In this document: piece after piece, positions 54,507 to 63,506 of the stretch
Numbering within the stretch: position 1 is the stretch's first letter
Layout: the number at the start of each line of letters is the position of its first letter
Origin: Pseudomonas iranensis
GTDB lineage: Bacteria > Pseudomonadota > Gammaproteobacteria > Pseudomonadales > Pseudomonadaceae
Assembly: GCF_014268585.2 (NCBI RefSeq)
Contig: NZ_CP077092.1
Span: forward strand, 5,741,501-5,805,500
DNA: 64,000 nt
Reading direction: 5' to 3'
The notes under the pieces: model-generated
Databases searched by the model: none
What the model was told of the DNA's origin: nothing
The model's input: only the letters and a program-made list of their open reading frames with translations
Program-made: the position numbers and the translations under genes

Positions 54507-54639
54507 GATCCCCGGCACACAGGGGATCACCTGTTGGAATAGAAACTGTGGCGAGGGGATTTATCCCCGATGGACTGCGCAGCAGTCCCGCTTTTTTGGG
54601 GCCGCTGCGCGACCCAGCGGGGATAAATCCCCTCGCCAC
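54507..54639. repeat. Terminator-like hairpin and GGCGAGGGGATT repeat
   Basis: GATCCCC (54507-54513) pairs with GGGGATC (54522-54528) just after the tldE-type stop, without a T run. It is followed by an inverted repeat with arms GTGGCGAGGGGATTTATCCC (from 54548) and GGGATAAATCCCCTCGCCAC (to 54639). Confidence 0.75.
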
Positions 54640-54690
54640 AGGGTTTCATGTTTGAACAAAAATCTGGATTAACCACCCACACGAGGTTCC

Positions 54691-56118
54691 ATGCCCAACC
54701 GCCCGCCTCTCGACGCCATCACCGCCCGCTGGTTGCCGTGGGTCGTCGCCATTGCGTTCTTCATGCAGTCCCTCGACGGGACCATCCTCAACACCGCGCT
54801 GCCGGCCATGGCCAGCGATCTGGCCGAAGACCCGTTGCGCATGCAGGGTGTGATCATCGCCTACATGCTCACCGTGGCCCTGCTGATCCCGGCCTCCGGC
54901 TGGATCGCCGACCGCTTTGGCACCAAGAAAATCTTCTTCGGCGCGATTCTGCTGTTCAGCTTCGGCTCGTTGCTCTGCGCTTTGTCCAGCAGCCTGAGCA
55001 TGCTCATCGGTGCACGGGTGATTCAGGGCCTCGGCGGTGCGCTGATGCTGCCGGTCGGGCGACTGGTGGTGCTGCGTGCCTACCCGCGCTCGGAACTGGT
55101 GCGGATCATGGGTTTCATCACCATTCCCGGCCTGCTCGGCCCGCTGATCGGCCCGACCATGGGCGGCTGGATGGTGGAATACGTGACGTGGCACTGGATC
55201 TTCCTGATCAATCTGCCGGTCGGGGTGATCGGCTGTTATGCGGTGTGGAAATTCATTCCCGACCTGCGCGGCACGGAGCGCACGCGCTTCGATAGCCTCG
55301 GCTTTCTGCTGTTCGGCGCGGCGATGATCCTCATCACCATTGCCATGGAAGGTCTTGGTGAACTGCACCTGCCGCACCTGCGGGTGATGTTGCTGCTGTT
55401 CGCCGGCATGGCCTGTCTGGCGGCGTACTGGCTGCGCGCCGGGCACATCGAAAACCCGTTGTTCGCGCCGTCATTGTTCAAGACCCGCACCTTCGCCGTC
55501 GGCATTCTCGGCAACCTGTTCGCGCGACTGGGCAGCGGCGCTTTGCCGTTCCTGGTGCCGTTGCTGCTGCAAGTGGCGTTGGGCTATTCGCCGTCGCAAG
55601 CGGGGATGAGCATGTTGCCGCTGGCCGCTGCGGCGATGATCGCCAAGTGGGTCGCGCGGCCGCTGATCGAACGCCTCGGCTATCGCATCGTCCTCACCGG
55701 CAACACGCTGGCGCTGGGGATCATGCTGGCGAGCATGGGCCTGGTCAGCGAGCAGACGCCATACTGGCTGCTGCTGTGCCTGCTGGCCGTGCTGGGTGCG
55801 ATCAACTCGCTGCAATTCACTGCAATGAATACCGTGACGCTGATCGACCTCGACGATGCCAGCGCCAGCAGCGGCAACAGTCTGCTGTCGGTGGTCGCGC
55901 AATTGTCGCTGAGCCTCGGCGTGGCTTGCGCCGGTGCGCTGCTCGGCGGCTTCACAGCGAAAGTCGGCAACGATGGCGTGGAAACCGTACTCGGTGCGTT
56001 CCAGCTGACCTTCGTCACGGTCGGCGTGATGGCGATGCTGGCGGCGACGATCTTCTCGCAGCTGTCGAAGGAAGACGGGCGCCGCGCCAAGCGCCCGGAA
56101 GAGCACATCGAGCACTGA
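54691..56118 (+). CDS. MFS drug transporter of the DHA2 (MdtD/EmrB) type
   Basis: A 475-residue transporter with about fourteen membrane segments. The DGTILNTALPAM start of segment 1, the GWIADRFGTKKIF motif A, and the GPTMGGWMVEYVTWHWIFLINLPVG motif C-like block are typical of DHA2 exporters; MdtD is the closest in layout. The substrate cannot be deduced. No linked membrane-fusion gene is present. Confidence 0.85.
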   Translation: MPNRPPLDAITARWLPWVVAIAFFMQSLDGTILNTALPAMASDLAEDPLRMQGVIIAYMLTVALLIPASGWIADRFGTKKIFFGAILLFSFGSLLCALSSSLSMLIGARVIQGLGGALMLPVGRLVVLRAYPRSELVRIMGFITIPGLLGPLIGPTMGGWMVEYVTWHWIFLINLPVGVIGCYAVWKFIPDLRGTERTRFDSLGFLLFGAAMILITIAMEGLGELHLPHLRVMLLLFAGMACLAAYWLRAGHIENPLFAPSLFKTRTFAVGILGNLFARLGSGALPFLVPLLLQVALGYSPSQAGMSMLPLAAAAMIAKWVARPLIERLGYRIVLTGNTLALGIMLASMGLVSEQTPYWLLLCLLAVLGAINSLQFTAMNTVTLIDLDDASASSGNSLLSVVAQLSLSLGVACAGALLGGFTAKVGNDGVETVLGAFQLTFVTVGVMAMLAATIFSQLSKEDGRRAKRPEEHIEH

Positions 56119-56156
56119 TTGTGCTGGAGGACATCTGTGGCTGCTGAAGGACTTCC

Positions 56157-56327
56157 GTGGCGAGGGGATTTATCCCCGCTGGGTTGCGCAGCAGCCCCAA
56201 AAAGGTTGGATGCGGTCAGCCTGATGAATTGAGGTGGCAGGTATTGGGGGTGCTGCGCACCCCATCGGGGATAAATCCCCTCGCCACAGATAAATCCCCC
56301 CGCCACAGATAAATCCCCTCGCCACAG
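56157..56327. repeat. GGCGAGGGGATT repeat with tripled arm
   Basis: Arm GTGGCGAGGGGATTTATCCC (from 56157) and complementary arm ending 56289. The end of that arm, ATAAATCCCCTCGCCACAG (19 bases), is then repeated at 56290-56308 (one difference) and 56309-56327. The 311-base gap 56119-56429 otherwise holds the dbpA upstream region. Confidence 0.8.
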
Positions 56328-56429
56328 GTAATCCCTGCCTCGGGTTCAATCGCTGTTCGTCCAGAACTGTCGAGGAAACCGGCACGGGGCTGCTACACTG
56401 CGCGACATTTTGTTTTGCAGGCCAGTCCC

Positions 56430-57815
56430 GTGACCACCATCGCCACCGCTTTTAATACTCTGCCGCTGTCCGCCGCCATGCTGGCTAACCTCGAATCACT
56501 CGGTTATGCCCAGATGACGCCAATCCAGGCGCAGAGCTTGCCGGTGATCCTCAAGGGGATGGACCTGATCGCCCAGGCCAAGACCGGCAGCGGCAAGACC
56601 GCCGCGTTCGGCATCGGCCTGCTCAACCCGATCAACCCGCGCTACTTCGGTTGCCAGGCGCTGGTGATCTGCCCGACTCGCGAGCTGGCCGACCAGGTGG
56701 CCAAGGAAGTCCGCCGTCTGGCCCGCGCCGAAGACAACATCAAGGTCCTGACCCTGTGCGGCGGCGTGTCGTTCGGCCCGCAGATCGCTTCGCTGGAACA
56801 CGGCGCGCACATCATCGTCGGCACTCCGGGGCGCATTCAGCAGCACTTGCGCAAGGGTTCGCTGGTGCTCGATGGCCTGAACACGCTGATCCTTGATGAA
56901 GCCGACCGCATGCTCGACATGGGTTTCTACGACGCCATCGAAGACATCATCATCAAGACCCCGGAGCGCCGGCAAACTCTGCTGTTCTCCGCGACCTACC
57001 CGGTGGGCATCAAGCAACTGGCTTCGAAATTCATGCGCGATCCGCAGACCGTCAAGGCTGAAGCCTTCCACGACGACACGCAGATCGAGCAGCGCTTCTA
57101 CGAGATTTCTCCGGAAGAGCGCATGGGCGCGGTGACCAAAGTCCTGCACCACTTCCGTCCGGCGTCCTGCGTGGCGTTCTGCTTCACCAAGCAGCAGGTT
57201 CAGGAAACCGTCGATCACCTGACCGCCAAAGGTATTTCCGCCGTTGGCCTGCACGGCGATCTGGAACAGCGTGATCGTGATCAGGTACTGGCGATGTTCG
57301 CCAACCGCAGCACCTCGGTGCTGGTTGCCACCGACGTCGCCGCCCGTGGTCTGGACATCGATGCGCTGGACATGGTGATCAACGTCGAGCTGGCGCGCGA
57401 TTCGGAAATCCACATCCACCGCGTCGGCCGTACCGGTCGCGCGGGCGAGAAAGGCATCGCCATCAGCCTGGTCGCGCCGTCCGAAGCTCATCGTGCGCAA
57501 GCCATCGAACAACTGCAGAAAGCGCCGCTGAACTGGGATCAGATCGACAACCTCAAGTCCCAGGGCCTGGCGCCGCTGCAACCGCCGATGACCACCCTGT
57601 GCATCGGCGCGGGCCGTAAAGACAAAGTGCGCCCTGGCGACATTCTTGGCGCATTGACCGGCGAAGCGGGCATTCCCGGTGCGCAGGTCGGCAAGATCGC
57701 GATCTTCGATTTCCAGGCCTACGTCGCCGTTGAACGCACCGTGGCCATGCAGGCCTTGCAGCGCCTGAACGACGGCAAGATCAAGGGCCGCTCGTTGCGC
57801 GTACGTATTCTGTAA
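56430..57815 (+). CDS. dbpA: DEAD-box ATP-dependent RNA helicase DbpA
   Basis: A 461-residue helicase. Walker A AKTGSGKT (residues 50-57), PTRELA, TPGR, DEAD at 156-159, SAT and HRVGRTGRAG are all present. The C-terminal DbpA RNA-binding domain (RKDKVRPGDILGALTG) targets 23S rRNA. The start is a GTG at 56430 (MTTIATAFNTLP), chosen by family N-terminus; a TTG fifteen bases upstream also opens the frame. Confidence 0.94.
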   Translation: MTTIATAFNTLPLSAAMLANLESLGYAQMTPIQAQSLPVILKGMDLIAQAKTGSGKTAAFGIGLLNPINPRYFGCQALVICPTRELADQVAKEVRRLARAEDNIKVLTLCGGVSFGPQIASLEHGAHIIVGTPGRIQQHLRKGSLVLDGLNTLILDEADRMLDMGFYDAIEDIIIKTPERRQTLLFSATYPVGIKQLASKFMRDPQTVKAEAFHDDTQIEQRFYEISPEERMGAVTKVLHHFRPASCVAFCFTKQQVQETVDHLTAKGISAVGLHGDLEQRDRDQVLAMFANRSTSVLVATDVAARGLDIDALDMVINVELARDSEIHIHRVGRTGRAGEKGIAISLVAPSEAHRAQAIEQLQKAPLNWDQIDNLKSQGLAPLQPPMTTLCIGAGRKDKVRPGDILGALTGEAGIPGAQVGKIAIFDFQAYVAVERTVAMQALQRLNDGKIKGRSLRVRIL

Positions 57816-57843
57816 GCGATCTTCCATCCATAGGAGATCCCCT

Positions 57844-57931
57844 GTGGGAGCGGGCTTGCCCGCGATGACGGCCTGACAGACAACATCTATGTTGAATGTG
57901 CAGGCCTCATCGCGGGCAAGCCCGCTCCCAC
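57844..57931. repeat. REPIN, GTGGGAGCGGGCTTGCCCGC variant
   Basis: Inverted pair GTGGGAGCGGGCTTGCCCGC / GCGGGCAAGCCCGCTCCCAC between dbpA and the flavoprotein gene. Confidence 0.85.
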
Positions 57932-57973
57932 ATGGAGCACAGGTGATTTTGAATTTTGTGTGAGGACACCGTT

Positions 57974-59152
57974 TTGCGCTCTACCGAAGTCGTGATCATT
58001 GGCGCTGGCGCCGCCGGCTTGATGTGTGCCCTGACCGCCGCCGGGCGCGGGCGTCAGGTGTTGCTGCTCGACCACGCGAACAAGGCCGGCAAGAAAATCC
58101 TCATGTCCGGGGGTGGCCGCTGCAATTTCACCAACATGTACACCGAACCGAGCAATTTCCTTTCGCAGAACCCGCATTTCTGCAAATCGGCGCTGGCGCG
58201 TTACACCCAGTGGGATTTCATCGGCCTGGTCGGCAAACACGGCGTGCCGTACCACGAGAAGAAACTCGGCCAGCTGTTCTGCGATAACAAATCCAGCGAC
58301 ATTCTCGGCATGCTCCTTGATGAGTGCGATCAGGCCGGCGTCGAGCTGCACCTGGACACCTCGATCCAGACCATCGAAAAAACCGACAGCGGTTATCTGC
58401 TCGACACCACCCTCGGCCAAGTCCAGTGCCAGTCGCTGGTGATCGCCACCGGCGGGCTATCGATTCCGACCCTGGGCGCCACCGGTTTCGGTTATCAAGT
58501 CGCCAAACAGTTCGGCCATGAACTGCTGCCGACCCGCGCCGGTCTGGTGCCGTTCACCATCACCGACCAGCTCAAAGAGTTGTGCACAGAGCTGTCCGGC
58601 ACCTCGGTGGATTGTCTGGTCAGCTGCAACGAGCAGAGCTTTCGCGAGAACATTCTGTTCACTCACCGTGGCCTCAGCGGCCCGGCGATTCTGCAGATTT
58701 CCTCGTTCTGGGAGTCTGGCGATACGGTAGAGATCAACCTGCTGCCGGATCACGACGCGGCGAGCTGGTTGCAACAGCAAGTCGCCGAGCGTCCGAACAG
58801 CGAGCTGAAGACTTTGCTTGGCGAGATCTTCACCAAGAAGATGGCCAATCTGCTGGCGGACAACTGGTTTGTCTCCAAACCGATGAAGCAGTACACCCAC
58901 GCCGAACTGGCGGAGATTGCCGAGAAACTCGGCAGCTGGAAGGTTGTGCCGGCGGGGACTGAAGGCTATCGCACGGCTGAGGTGACCCTGGGCGGCGTCG
59001 ACACCCGCGAGGTGTCGTCGAAGACCATGGAATCGCTGAAAAGCCCGGGCCTGTACTTCATTGGGGAAGTGCTTGACGTCACCGGGCACTTGGGCGGCTT
59101 CAATTTCCAGTGGGCCTGGGCCTCTGGTTACGCTGCTGCGCAGTACGCTTAA
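57974..59152 (+). CDS. HI0933/YhiN-like FAD-dependent oxidoreductase
   Basis: A 392-residue flavoprotein of the HI0933 (YhiN/BaiN) family. The FAD fold is VVIIGAGAAGLMCALTAAGRG at the N-terminus, followed by GKKILMSGGGRCNFTN and, at the C-terminus, GEVLDVTGHLGGFNFQWAWASGYAA. The start is a TTG at 57974 with GAGGA eight bases upstream. The physiological substrate of this family is mostly unknown. Confidence 0.85.
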   Translation: MRSTEVVIIGAGAAGLMCALTAAGRGRQVLLLDHANKAGKKILMSGGGRCNFTNMYTEPSNFLSQNPHFCKSALARYTQWDFIGLVGKHGVPYHEKKLGQLFCDNKSSDILGMLLDECDQAGVELHLDTSIQTIEKTDSGYLLDTTLGQVQCQSLVIATGGLSIPTLGATGFGYQVAKQFGHELLPTRAGLVPFTITDQLKELCTELSGTSVDCLVSCNEQSFRENILFTHRGLSGPAILQISSFWESGDTVEINLLPDHDAASWLQQQVAERPNSELKTLLGEIFTKKMANLLADNWFVSKPMKQYTHAELAEIAEKLGSWKVVPAGTEGYRTAEVTLGGVDTREVSSKTMESLKSPGLYFIGEVLDVTGHLGGFNFQWAWASGYAAAQYA

Positions 59153-59175
59153 CTCAAGGCCAAATACAAAACCCT

Positions 59176-59263
59176 GTGGGAGCGAGCCTGCTCGCGAATG
59201 CGGTGTACCAGTCGACATCAATGTTGAATGACACTCCGCTTTCGCGAGCAAGCTCGCTCCCAC
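59176..59263. repeat. REPIN, GTGGGAGC family
   Basis: Inverted pair of the GTGGGAGCGAGCCTGCTCGC element downstream of the flavoprotein gene. Confidence 0.85.
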
Positions 59264-59382
59264 AGTGGTTTGTGGTGTAAGTAAAAGGAACACTTTTTGC
59301 TGTCAGATGTGCTCGACGCCATTGCGTCGGCGTCATTACTGGCTCAATTTAGCGGCATCGCCTCGGAAGGCCTTCGCACTTC

Positions 59383-61557
59383 ATGTCCTCGACCTCGTTT
59401 CGTCAGTCTTTGCGGCGCCTGTGGGCGCTGGATAAATTCAGCTACAGCGTGCGGGTATTCATCGCCCTGACCGGCAGCATGGCGCTGTGCTGGTATCAGG
59501 ATGAAATGGGCCTGCTGATCCCGTTGTTCCTCGGCATCATCGCCAGCGCCCTGGCCGAAACCGACGACAGTTGGCAGGGTCGTCTCAACGCTCTGGCGGT
59601 GACGCTGGTGTGTTTCAGCATCGCCGCGCTGTCGGTGGAATTGCTCTTTCCCTACCCGATCATTTTCGCCGTGGCCCTGGCGCTGGCCAGTTTCGGTCTG
59701 ACCATGCTCGGCGCGCTGGGCGAGCGTTACGGTGCGATCGCCTCGGCGACGCTGATTCTCTCGGTGTACACGATGATCGGCGTCGATCAGCGCGGCGGCG
59801 CGGTTACCGATTTCTGGCATGAACCGATGCTGCTGGTCGCTGGCGCGGCGTGGTACGGCCTGCTCTCGGTGCTGTGGCAGGCACTGTTTTCCAATCAACC
59901 GGTGCAGCAAAGTCTGGCGCGCCTGTTCCGTGAACTGGGCCTGTACCTGAAGCTGAAATCCTCGCTGTTCGAGCCGATCCGGCAGATGGATGTCGAAGCC
60001 CGCCGCCTCGAACTGGCGCAGCAGAATGGCCGCGTGGTCGCCGCACTCAACACGGCCAAGGAAATCATCCTGCACCGGGTCGGCAACGGTCGACCGGGCT
60101 CGAAAGTCAGCCGTTATCTGAAGCTGTATTTCCTCGCCCAGGACATCCACGAACGCGCCAGCTCTTCGCATTACCCTTACAACGCGCTGGCCGAGGCGTT
60201 CTTCCACAGTGACGTGCTGTTCCGCTGCCAGCGCCTGCTGCGCCAGCAAGGCAAGGCCTGCCGGGCCTTGGCCGAGTCAATCCAGATGCGCCAGCCGTTC
60301 ATCTACGACGCCAGTTTCGCCGAAGCCCTGAACGACCTGCATGCCTCCCTCGAACACTTGCGCATCCAGAGCAACCCGGCATGGCGCGGCCTGCTGCGCT
60401 CGCTGCGCGCCCTGGCGGCCAACCTCGGCACCCTCGACCGCCTGCTCAGCGACGCCAGTAACCCCGATGCTCTGGCGGACGCCACCGACAGCAGCCTGCT
60501 CGACCGTTCACCGCGCAATCTCAAGGACGTGTGGATTCGCCTGCGCACGCAACTGACGCCGACCTCGCTGCTGTTCCGCCATGCCCTGCGCCTGCCGCTG
60601 GCACTGAGCATCGGCTACGGCATGGTGCACCTGATCCACCCGTCGCAAGGCTACTGGATCATTCTCACCACGCTGTTCGTCTGCCAGCCGAATTACGGCG
60701 CCACCCGGCGCAAACTCGGCCAGCGGATCATCGGCACGGCCATTGGCCTGACGGTGGCCTGGGCGCTGTTCGATCTGTTCCCCAACCCGGTAGTGCAATC
60801 GTGCTTCGCCATTGCTGCCGGCGTGGTGTTCTTCACCAATCGCACCACTCGCTACACCCTGGCGACGGCGGCGATCACGATCATGGTGCTGTTCTGCTTC
60901 AATCAGGTCGGCGACGGCTACGGGCTGTTCCTGCCACGGCTGTTCGATACCTTGCTCGGCAGTTTGATTGCGGGTCTGGCGGTGTTCCTGTTCCTGCCGG
61001 ACTGGCAGGGCCGGCGCCTGAACAAAGTGCTGGCCAACACCCTGACCTGCAACAGCATCTACCTGCGCCAGATCATGCAGCAATACGCCGCCGGCAAGAG
61101 CGACGACCTCGCCTATCGCCTGGCCCGACGCAACGCGCATAACGCCGATGCGGCGCTGTCGACAACACTGGCGAACATGCTTATGGAGCCGGGGCATTTC
61201 CGTAAGGAGGCGGATGTCGGCTTCCGCTTCCTGGTGCTGTCGCACACTTTGCTCAGTTACCTGTCCGGGCTCGGTGCGCACCGTGAAACGCAACTGCCGG
61301 CGGATGTGCGCGAGCATCTGATCGAAGGCGCCGGGGTGAAACTGGCGACCAGCATCGACGAAATCGCTCAAGGCCTTGCGAGCAAGCAGCCGATTGCAAT
61401 TCAGAGTGATGAAGAAGAAGCGCTGGCCAATGAGCTGGAACAGATGCCGGATGAAATCGATGAAGGGCAGCGGTTGGTGCAGACGCAGTTGGCGCTGATT
61501 TGCCGACAGTTGGGACCGCTTCGGACATTGGCGGCGCATTTGATCAAAGAGGTCTAG
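59383..61557 (+). CDS. yccS: YccS-like FUSC-family inner membrane protein
   Basis: A 724-residue protein with two blocks of membrane segments (about residues 20-170 and 400-530), each followed by a helical cytoplasmic part. The YWIILTTLFVCQPNYGATRRKLGQRIIGTAIG stretch is the FUSC signature, and length and N-terminus fit YccS. These proteins resemble efflux subunits such as AaeB; the substrate is unknown. The C-terminal half overlaps convergently with a repeat-rich gap. Confidence 0.85.
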   Translation: MSSTSFRQSLRRLWALDKFSYSVRVFIALTGSMALCWYQDEMGLLIPLFLGIIASALAETDDSWQGRLNALAVTLVCFSIAALSVELLFPYPIIFAVALALASFGLTMLGALGERYGAIASATLILSVYTMIGVDQRGGAVTDFWHEPMLLVAGAAWYGLLSVLWQALFSNQPVQQSLARLFRELGLYLKLKSSLFEPIRQMDVEARRLELAQQNGRVVAALNTAKEIILHRVGNGRPGSKVSRYLKLYFLAQDIHERASSSHYPYNALAEAFFHSDVLFRCQRLLRQQGKACRALAESIQMRQPFIYDASFAEALNDLHASLEHLRIQSNPAWRGLLRSLRALAANLGTLDRLLSDASNPDALADATDSSLLDRSPRNLKDVWIRLRTQLTPTSLLFRHALRLPLALSIGYGMVHLIHPSQGYWIILTTLFVCQPNYGATRRKLGQRIIGTAIGLTVAWALFDLFPNPVVQSCFAIAAGVVFFTNRTTRYTLATAAITIMVLFCFNQVGDGYGLFLPRLFDTLLGSLIAGLAVFLFLPDWQGRRLNKVLANTLTCNSIYLRQIMQQYAAGKSDDLAYRLARRNAHNADAALSTTLANMLMEPGHFRKEADVGFRFLVLSHTLLSYLSGLGAHRETQLPADVREHLIEGAGVKLATSIDEIAQGLASKQPIAIQSDEEEALANELEQMPDEIDEGQRLVQTQLALICRQLGPLRTLAAHLIKEV

Positions 61558-61560
61558 CTG

Positions 61561-61645
61561 CAAGCTACAAGCTACAAGCTACAAGCTACAAGCCAAACGC
61601 TACCCGGCTTCTAACTTGCCGCTTGCCGCTTGCCGCTTGTAGCTC
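61561..61645. repeat. 7-bp tandem repeats forming a hairpin between convergent genes
   Basis: Four copies of AAGCTAC start at 61562, and three GCTTGCC copies start at about 61614, ending GCTTGTAGCT. The two runs are near complements, so the 93-base gap between yccS and the binding-protein gene can fold into a long slippery hairpin, plausibly a bidirectional terminator. Confidence 0.75.
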
Positions 61646-61649
61646 CCAA

Positions 61650-62387
61650 CTACATTCCATGCCGCCGCAATAACTTCTCATAAGTCCCGTCAGCCTTCAT
61701 CGCTGCAATCGCCCGGTCAAACCCGGCGACGATCTGCTCATGCTGCGGATTCTTCAGGCTGACCAGAATATGCAGGCTGTTTTCACTCAACGGTTTGGGT
61801 AAAAACTCCACCGAATTGCGCACCTTGGCCGATTCCCGGGCCAGGTAATACTTCGCTACGTACTCATCCTCAAGCGTCAGCTTGACCCGATCCGCCGCGA
61901 GCATGCGCACGCCCATGGCGAAGTTGTGCACGGGCACTTTCTGCATCGCCGTGTCGGCATCGAACGGGACGGAATAGGCATAGCCGCGCACCACCGCGAT
62001 CGGATAGGTGTGCAATTGCTCGAGGCTGTTGTATTCAATGGGTGCGTCTTTGCGCTTGAGGAAGCGGATGCGGTTGATCAGGTACTCACCGGAAAACTGG
62101 CCGATCTGCGTGCGCTCGTCGTTGTACCAGGCATTGACCAGCACGTCGTAACGCCCCTCGCCAATCCCCAGCAATGCGCGCGCCCACGGCACTTGCTCGT
62201 AACCGCTGGCATAACCGGCGCGAGCCAGTGCGGTGCTGACAATGTCGGTGGCCAGTCCACCGTTGACCAATGCATCGTCGGTAAACGGCGGCCAGTTATC
62301 GAACGCCAGCCGCAGCTTCTGCGCCGCAGCATCCTGGCCGAGCACCAGCAGTCCGATCAAAGCAACGGCTTGAAGCAATCGCAGCAT
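61650..62387 (-). CDS. Periplasmic solute-binding protein, amino-acid type
   Basis: A 245-residue SBP_bac_3-type protein with a signal peptide (cleavage after AAA, about residue 22). The opening LRLAFDNWPPFTDD, the YDVLVNAWYNDERT block and the C-terminal AAMKADGTYEKLLRRHG are standard for polar-amino-acid binding proteins or their signalling homologues. No permease or ATPase gene is linked. Confidence 0.85.
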   Translation of the reverse strand: MLRLLQAVALIGLLVLGQDAAAQKLRLAFDNWPPFTDDALVNGGLATDIVSTALARAGYASGYEQVPWARALLGIGEGRYDVLVNAWYNDERTQIGQFSGEYLINRIRFLKRKDAPIEYNSLEQLHTYPIAVVRGYAYSVPFDADTAMQKVPVHNFAMGVRMLAADRVKLTLEDEYVAKYYLARESAKVRNSVEFLPKPLSENSLHILVSLKNPQHEQIVAGFDRAIAAMKADGTYEKLLRRHGM

Positions 62388-62642
62388 GCTTGAACATCCT
62401 CAGCGGGCAACCGCCCGACGTGGTTTCACGTCAAAACCCAAGACCCCTTACCGGCAAAACCCAAGCATTGAACATTAGCTCATGGGAGCCAGTGGACAGT
62501 GCTCTTGAGCAGATTACACAAAGTCGCAGCCAGCGTGAGAAAGGAATAGTGGCATTTTGACCTTTATCACAGACTGTTGCGCCATACAGACATACGGCGC
62601 TGCTGCGCTTAGTATCGGGCGACATGGTCAAGGAATCGGAAA

Positions 62643-63095
62643 ATGACAATCGAGTGGATCTGCAAACATCATCGTGATCTGGGCAAAGAGCAGTTGTACG
62701 CCCTGTTGAAGCTGCGCTCTGACGTATTCGTGGTCGAACAGAAATGTGCTTATCCGGACCTCGACGGCCAGGATCTGGAGGGCGATACCCATCACCTGAT
62801 GGGTTGGGAGGATGATCAGCTGATGGCTTATCTGCGCCTGCTGGACCCGGAATCCCAGGGCGGCGACGTGGTGATTGGCCGCGTGGTGACGGCGCCCGCC
62901 GGCCGTGGCAAAGGGTTGGGCCACGCGATGATGGAACAGGCGCTGAAGCAGGCCGAAAAGCACTGGCCGCAGGTGCCGATCTATCTGTCGGCGCAGGCGC
63001 ATTTGCAGGGGTATTACGGCAAGTACGGGTTTGTCGCAGTCGGCGAGGAATATCTCGAGGATGACATTCCGCACATCGGCATGCGTCGTTCTTGA
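62643..63095 (+). CDS. ElaA-like GNAT acetyltransferase
   Basis: A 150-residue GNAT protein. The acetyl-CoA binding block is RVVTAPAGRGKGLGHAMMEQAL; the LLKLRSDVFVVEQKCAYPDLDGQDLEGDTHHL start is the ElaA pattern. The substrate is not known. The 255 bases upstream (62388-62642) show no gene. Confidence 0.88.
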   Translation: MTIEWICKHHRDLGKEQLYALLKLRSDVFVVEQKCAYPDLDGQDLEGDTHHLMGWEDDQLMAYLRLLDPESQGGDVVIGRVVTAPAGRGKGLGHAMMEQALKQAEKHWPQVPIYLSAQAHLQGYYGKYGFVAVGEEYLEDDIPHIGMRRS

Positions 63096-63102
63096 GGGCC
63101 CT

Positions 63103-63166
63103 TTCGCGAGCAGGCTCGCTCCCACAGGGAATGTATATCCATTGTGGGAGCGAGCCTGCTCGCGAA
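63103..63166. repeat. REPIN, GTGGGAGC family
   Basis: Inverted pair between the convergent acetyltransferase and winged-helix genes. Confidence 0.85.
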
Positions 63167-63191
63167 GGCGTAAGAACCGTCGGCGCAGAAA

Positions 63192-63488
63192 TCAGGGGTA
63201 TTCCAGCACCGCTTTTATCTGCCGCAAATTGCGCTCGATCCACCCGCGATCAATCGCTCCCCACTCACGAATCCGATAGCGCCCCGCATGATTGCGCGCG
63301 CCCTCCTCCTGTTCGAATTCACAGACAATATCCAGATCGGCCAGCGCGGCAATCGTGTCCTGGGCGGTGCGTCGAGGCATGCCGGTGACTTCGGTCAACG
63401 CCGGCACACTCGGCGCCAGGCCACTGTCGATCAGATAGGCCACGTACAAACGGCGATAGAAACTGCTTTTGGTCTTGCTGACGTCCAT
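63192..63488 (-). CDS. Small winged-helix DNA-binding protein
   Basis: A 98-residue protein. VPALTEVTGMPRRTAQDTIAALADLDIVCEFEQ forms a helix-turn-helix and wing, followed by a basic tail. The lack of a ligand domain suggests a simple DNA-binding role. The ATG at 63488 (MDVSKTKSSFYRR) is preferred over one two codons upstream. It follows the metallopeptidase gene by 18 bases and is probably co-transcribed with it. Confidence 0.75.
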   Translation of the reverse strand: MDVSKTKSSFYRRLYVAYLIDSGLAPSVPALTEVTGMPRRTAQDTIAALADLDIVCEFEQEEGARNHAGRYRIREWGAIDRGWIERNLRQIKAVLEYP

Positions 63489-63506
63489 CCACACCTTCCT
63501 GATTGG

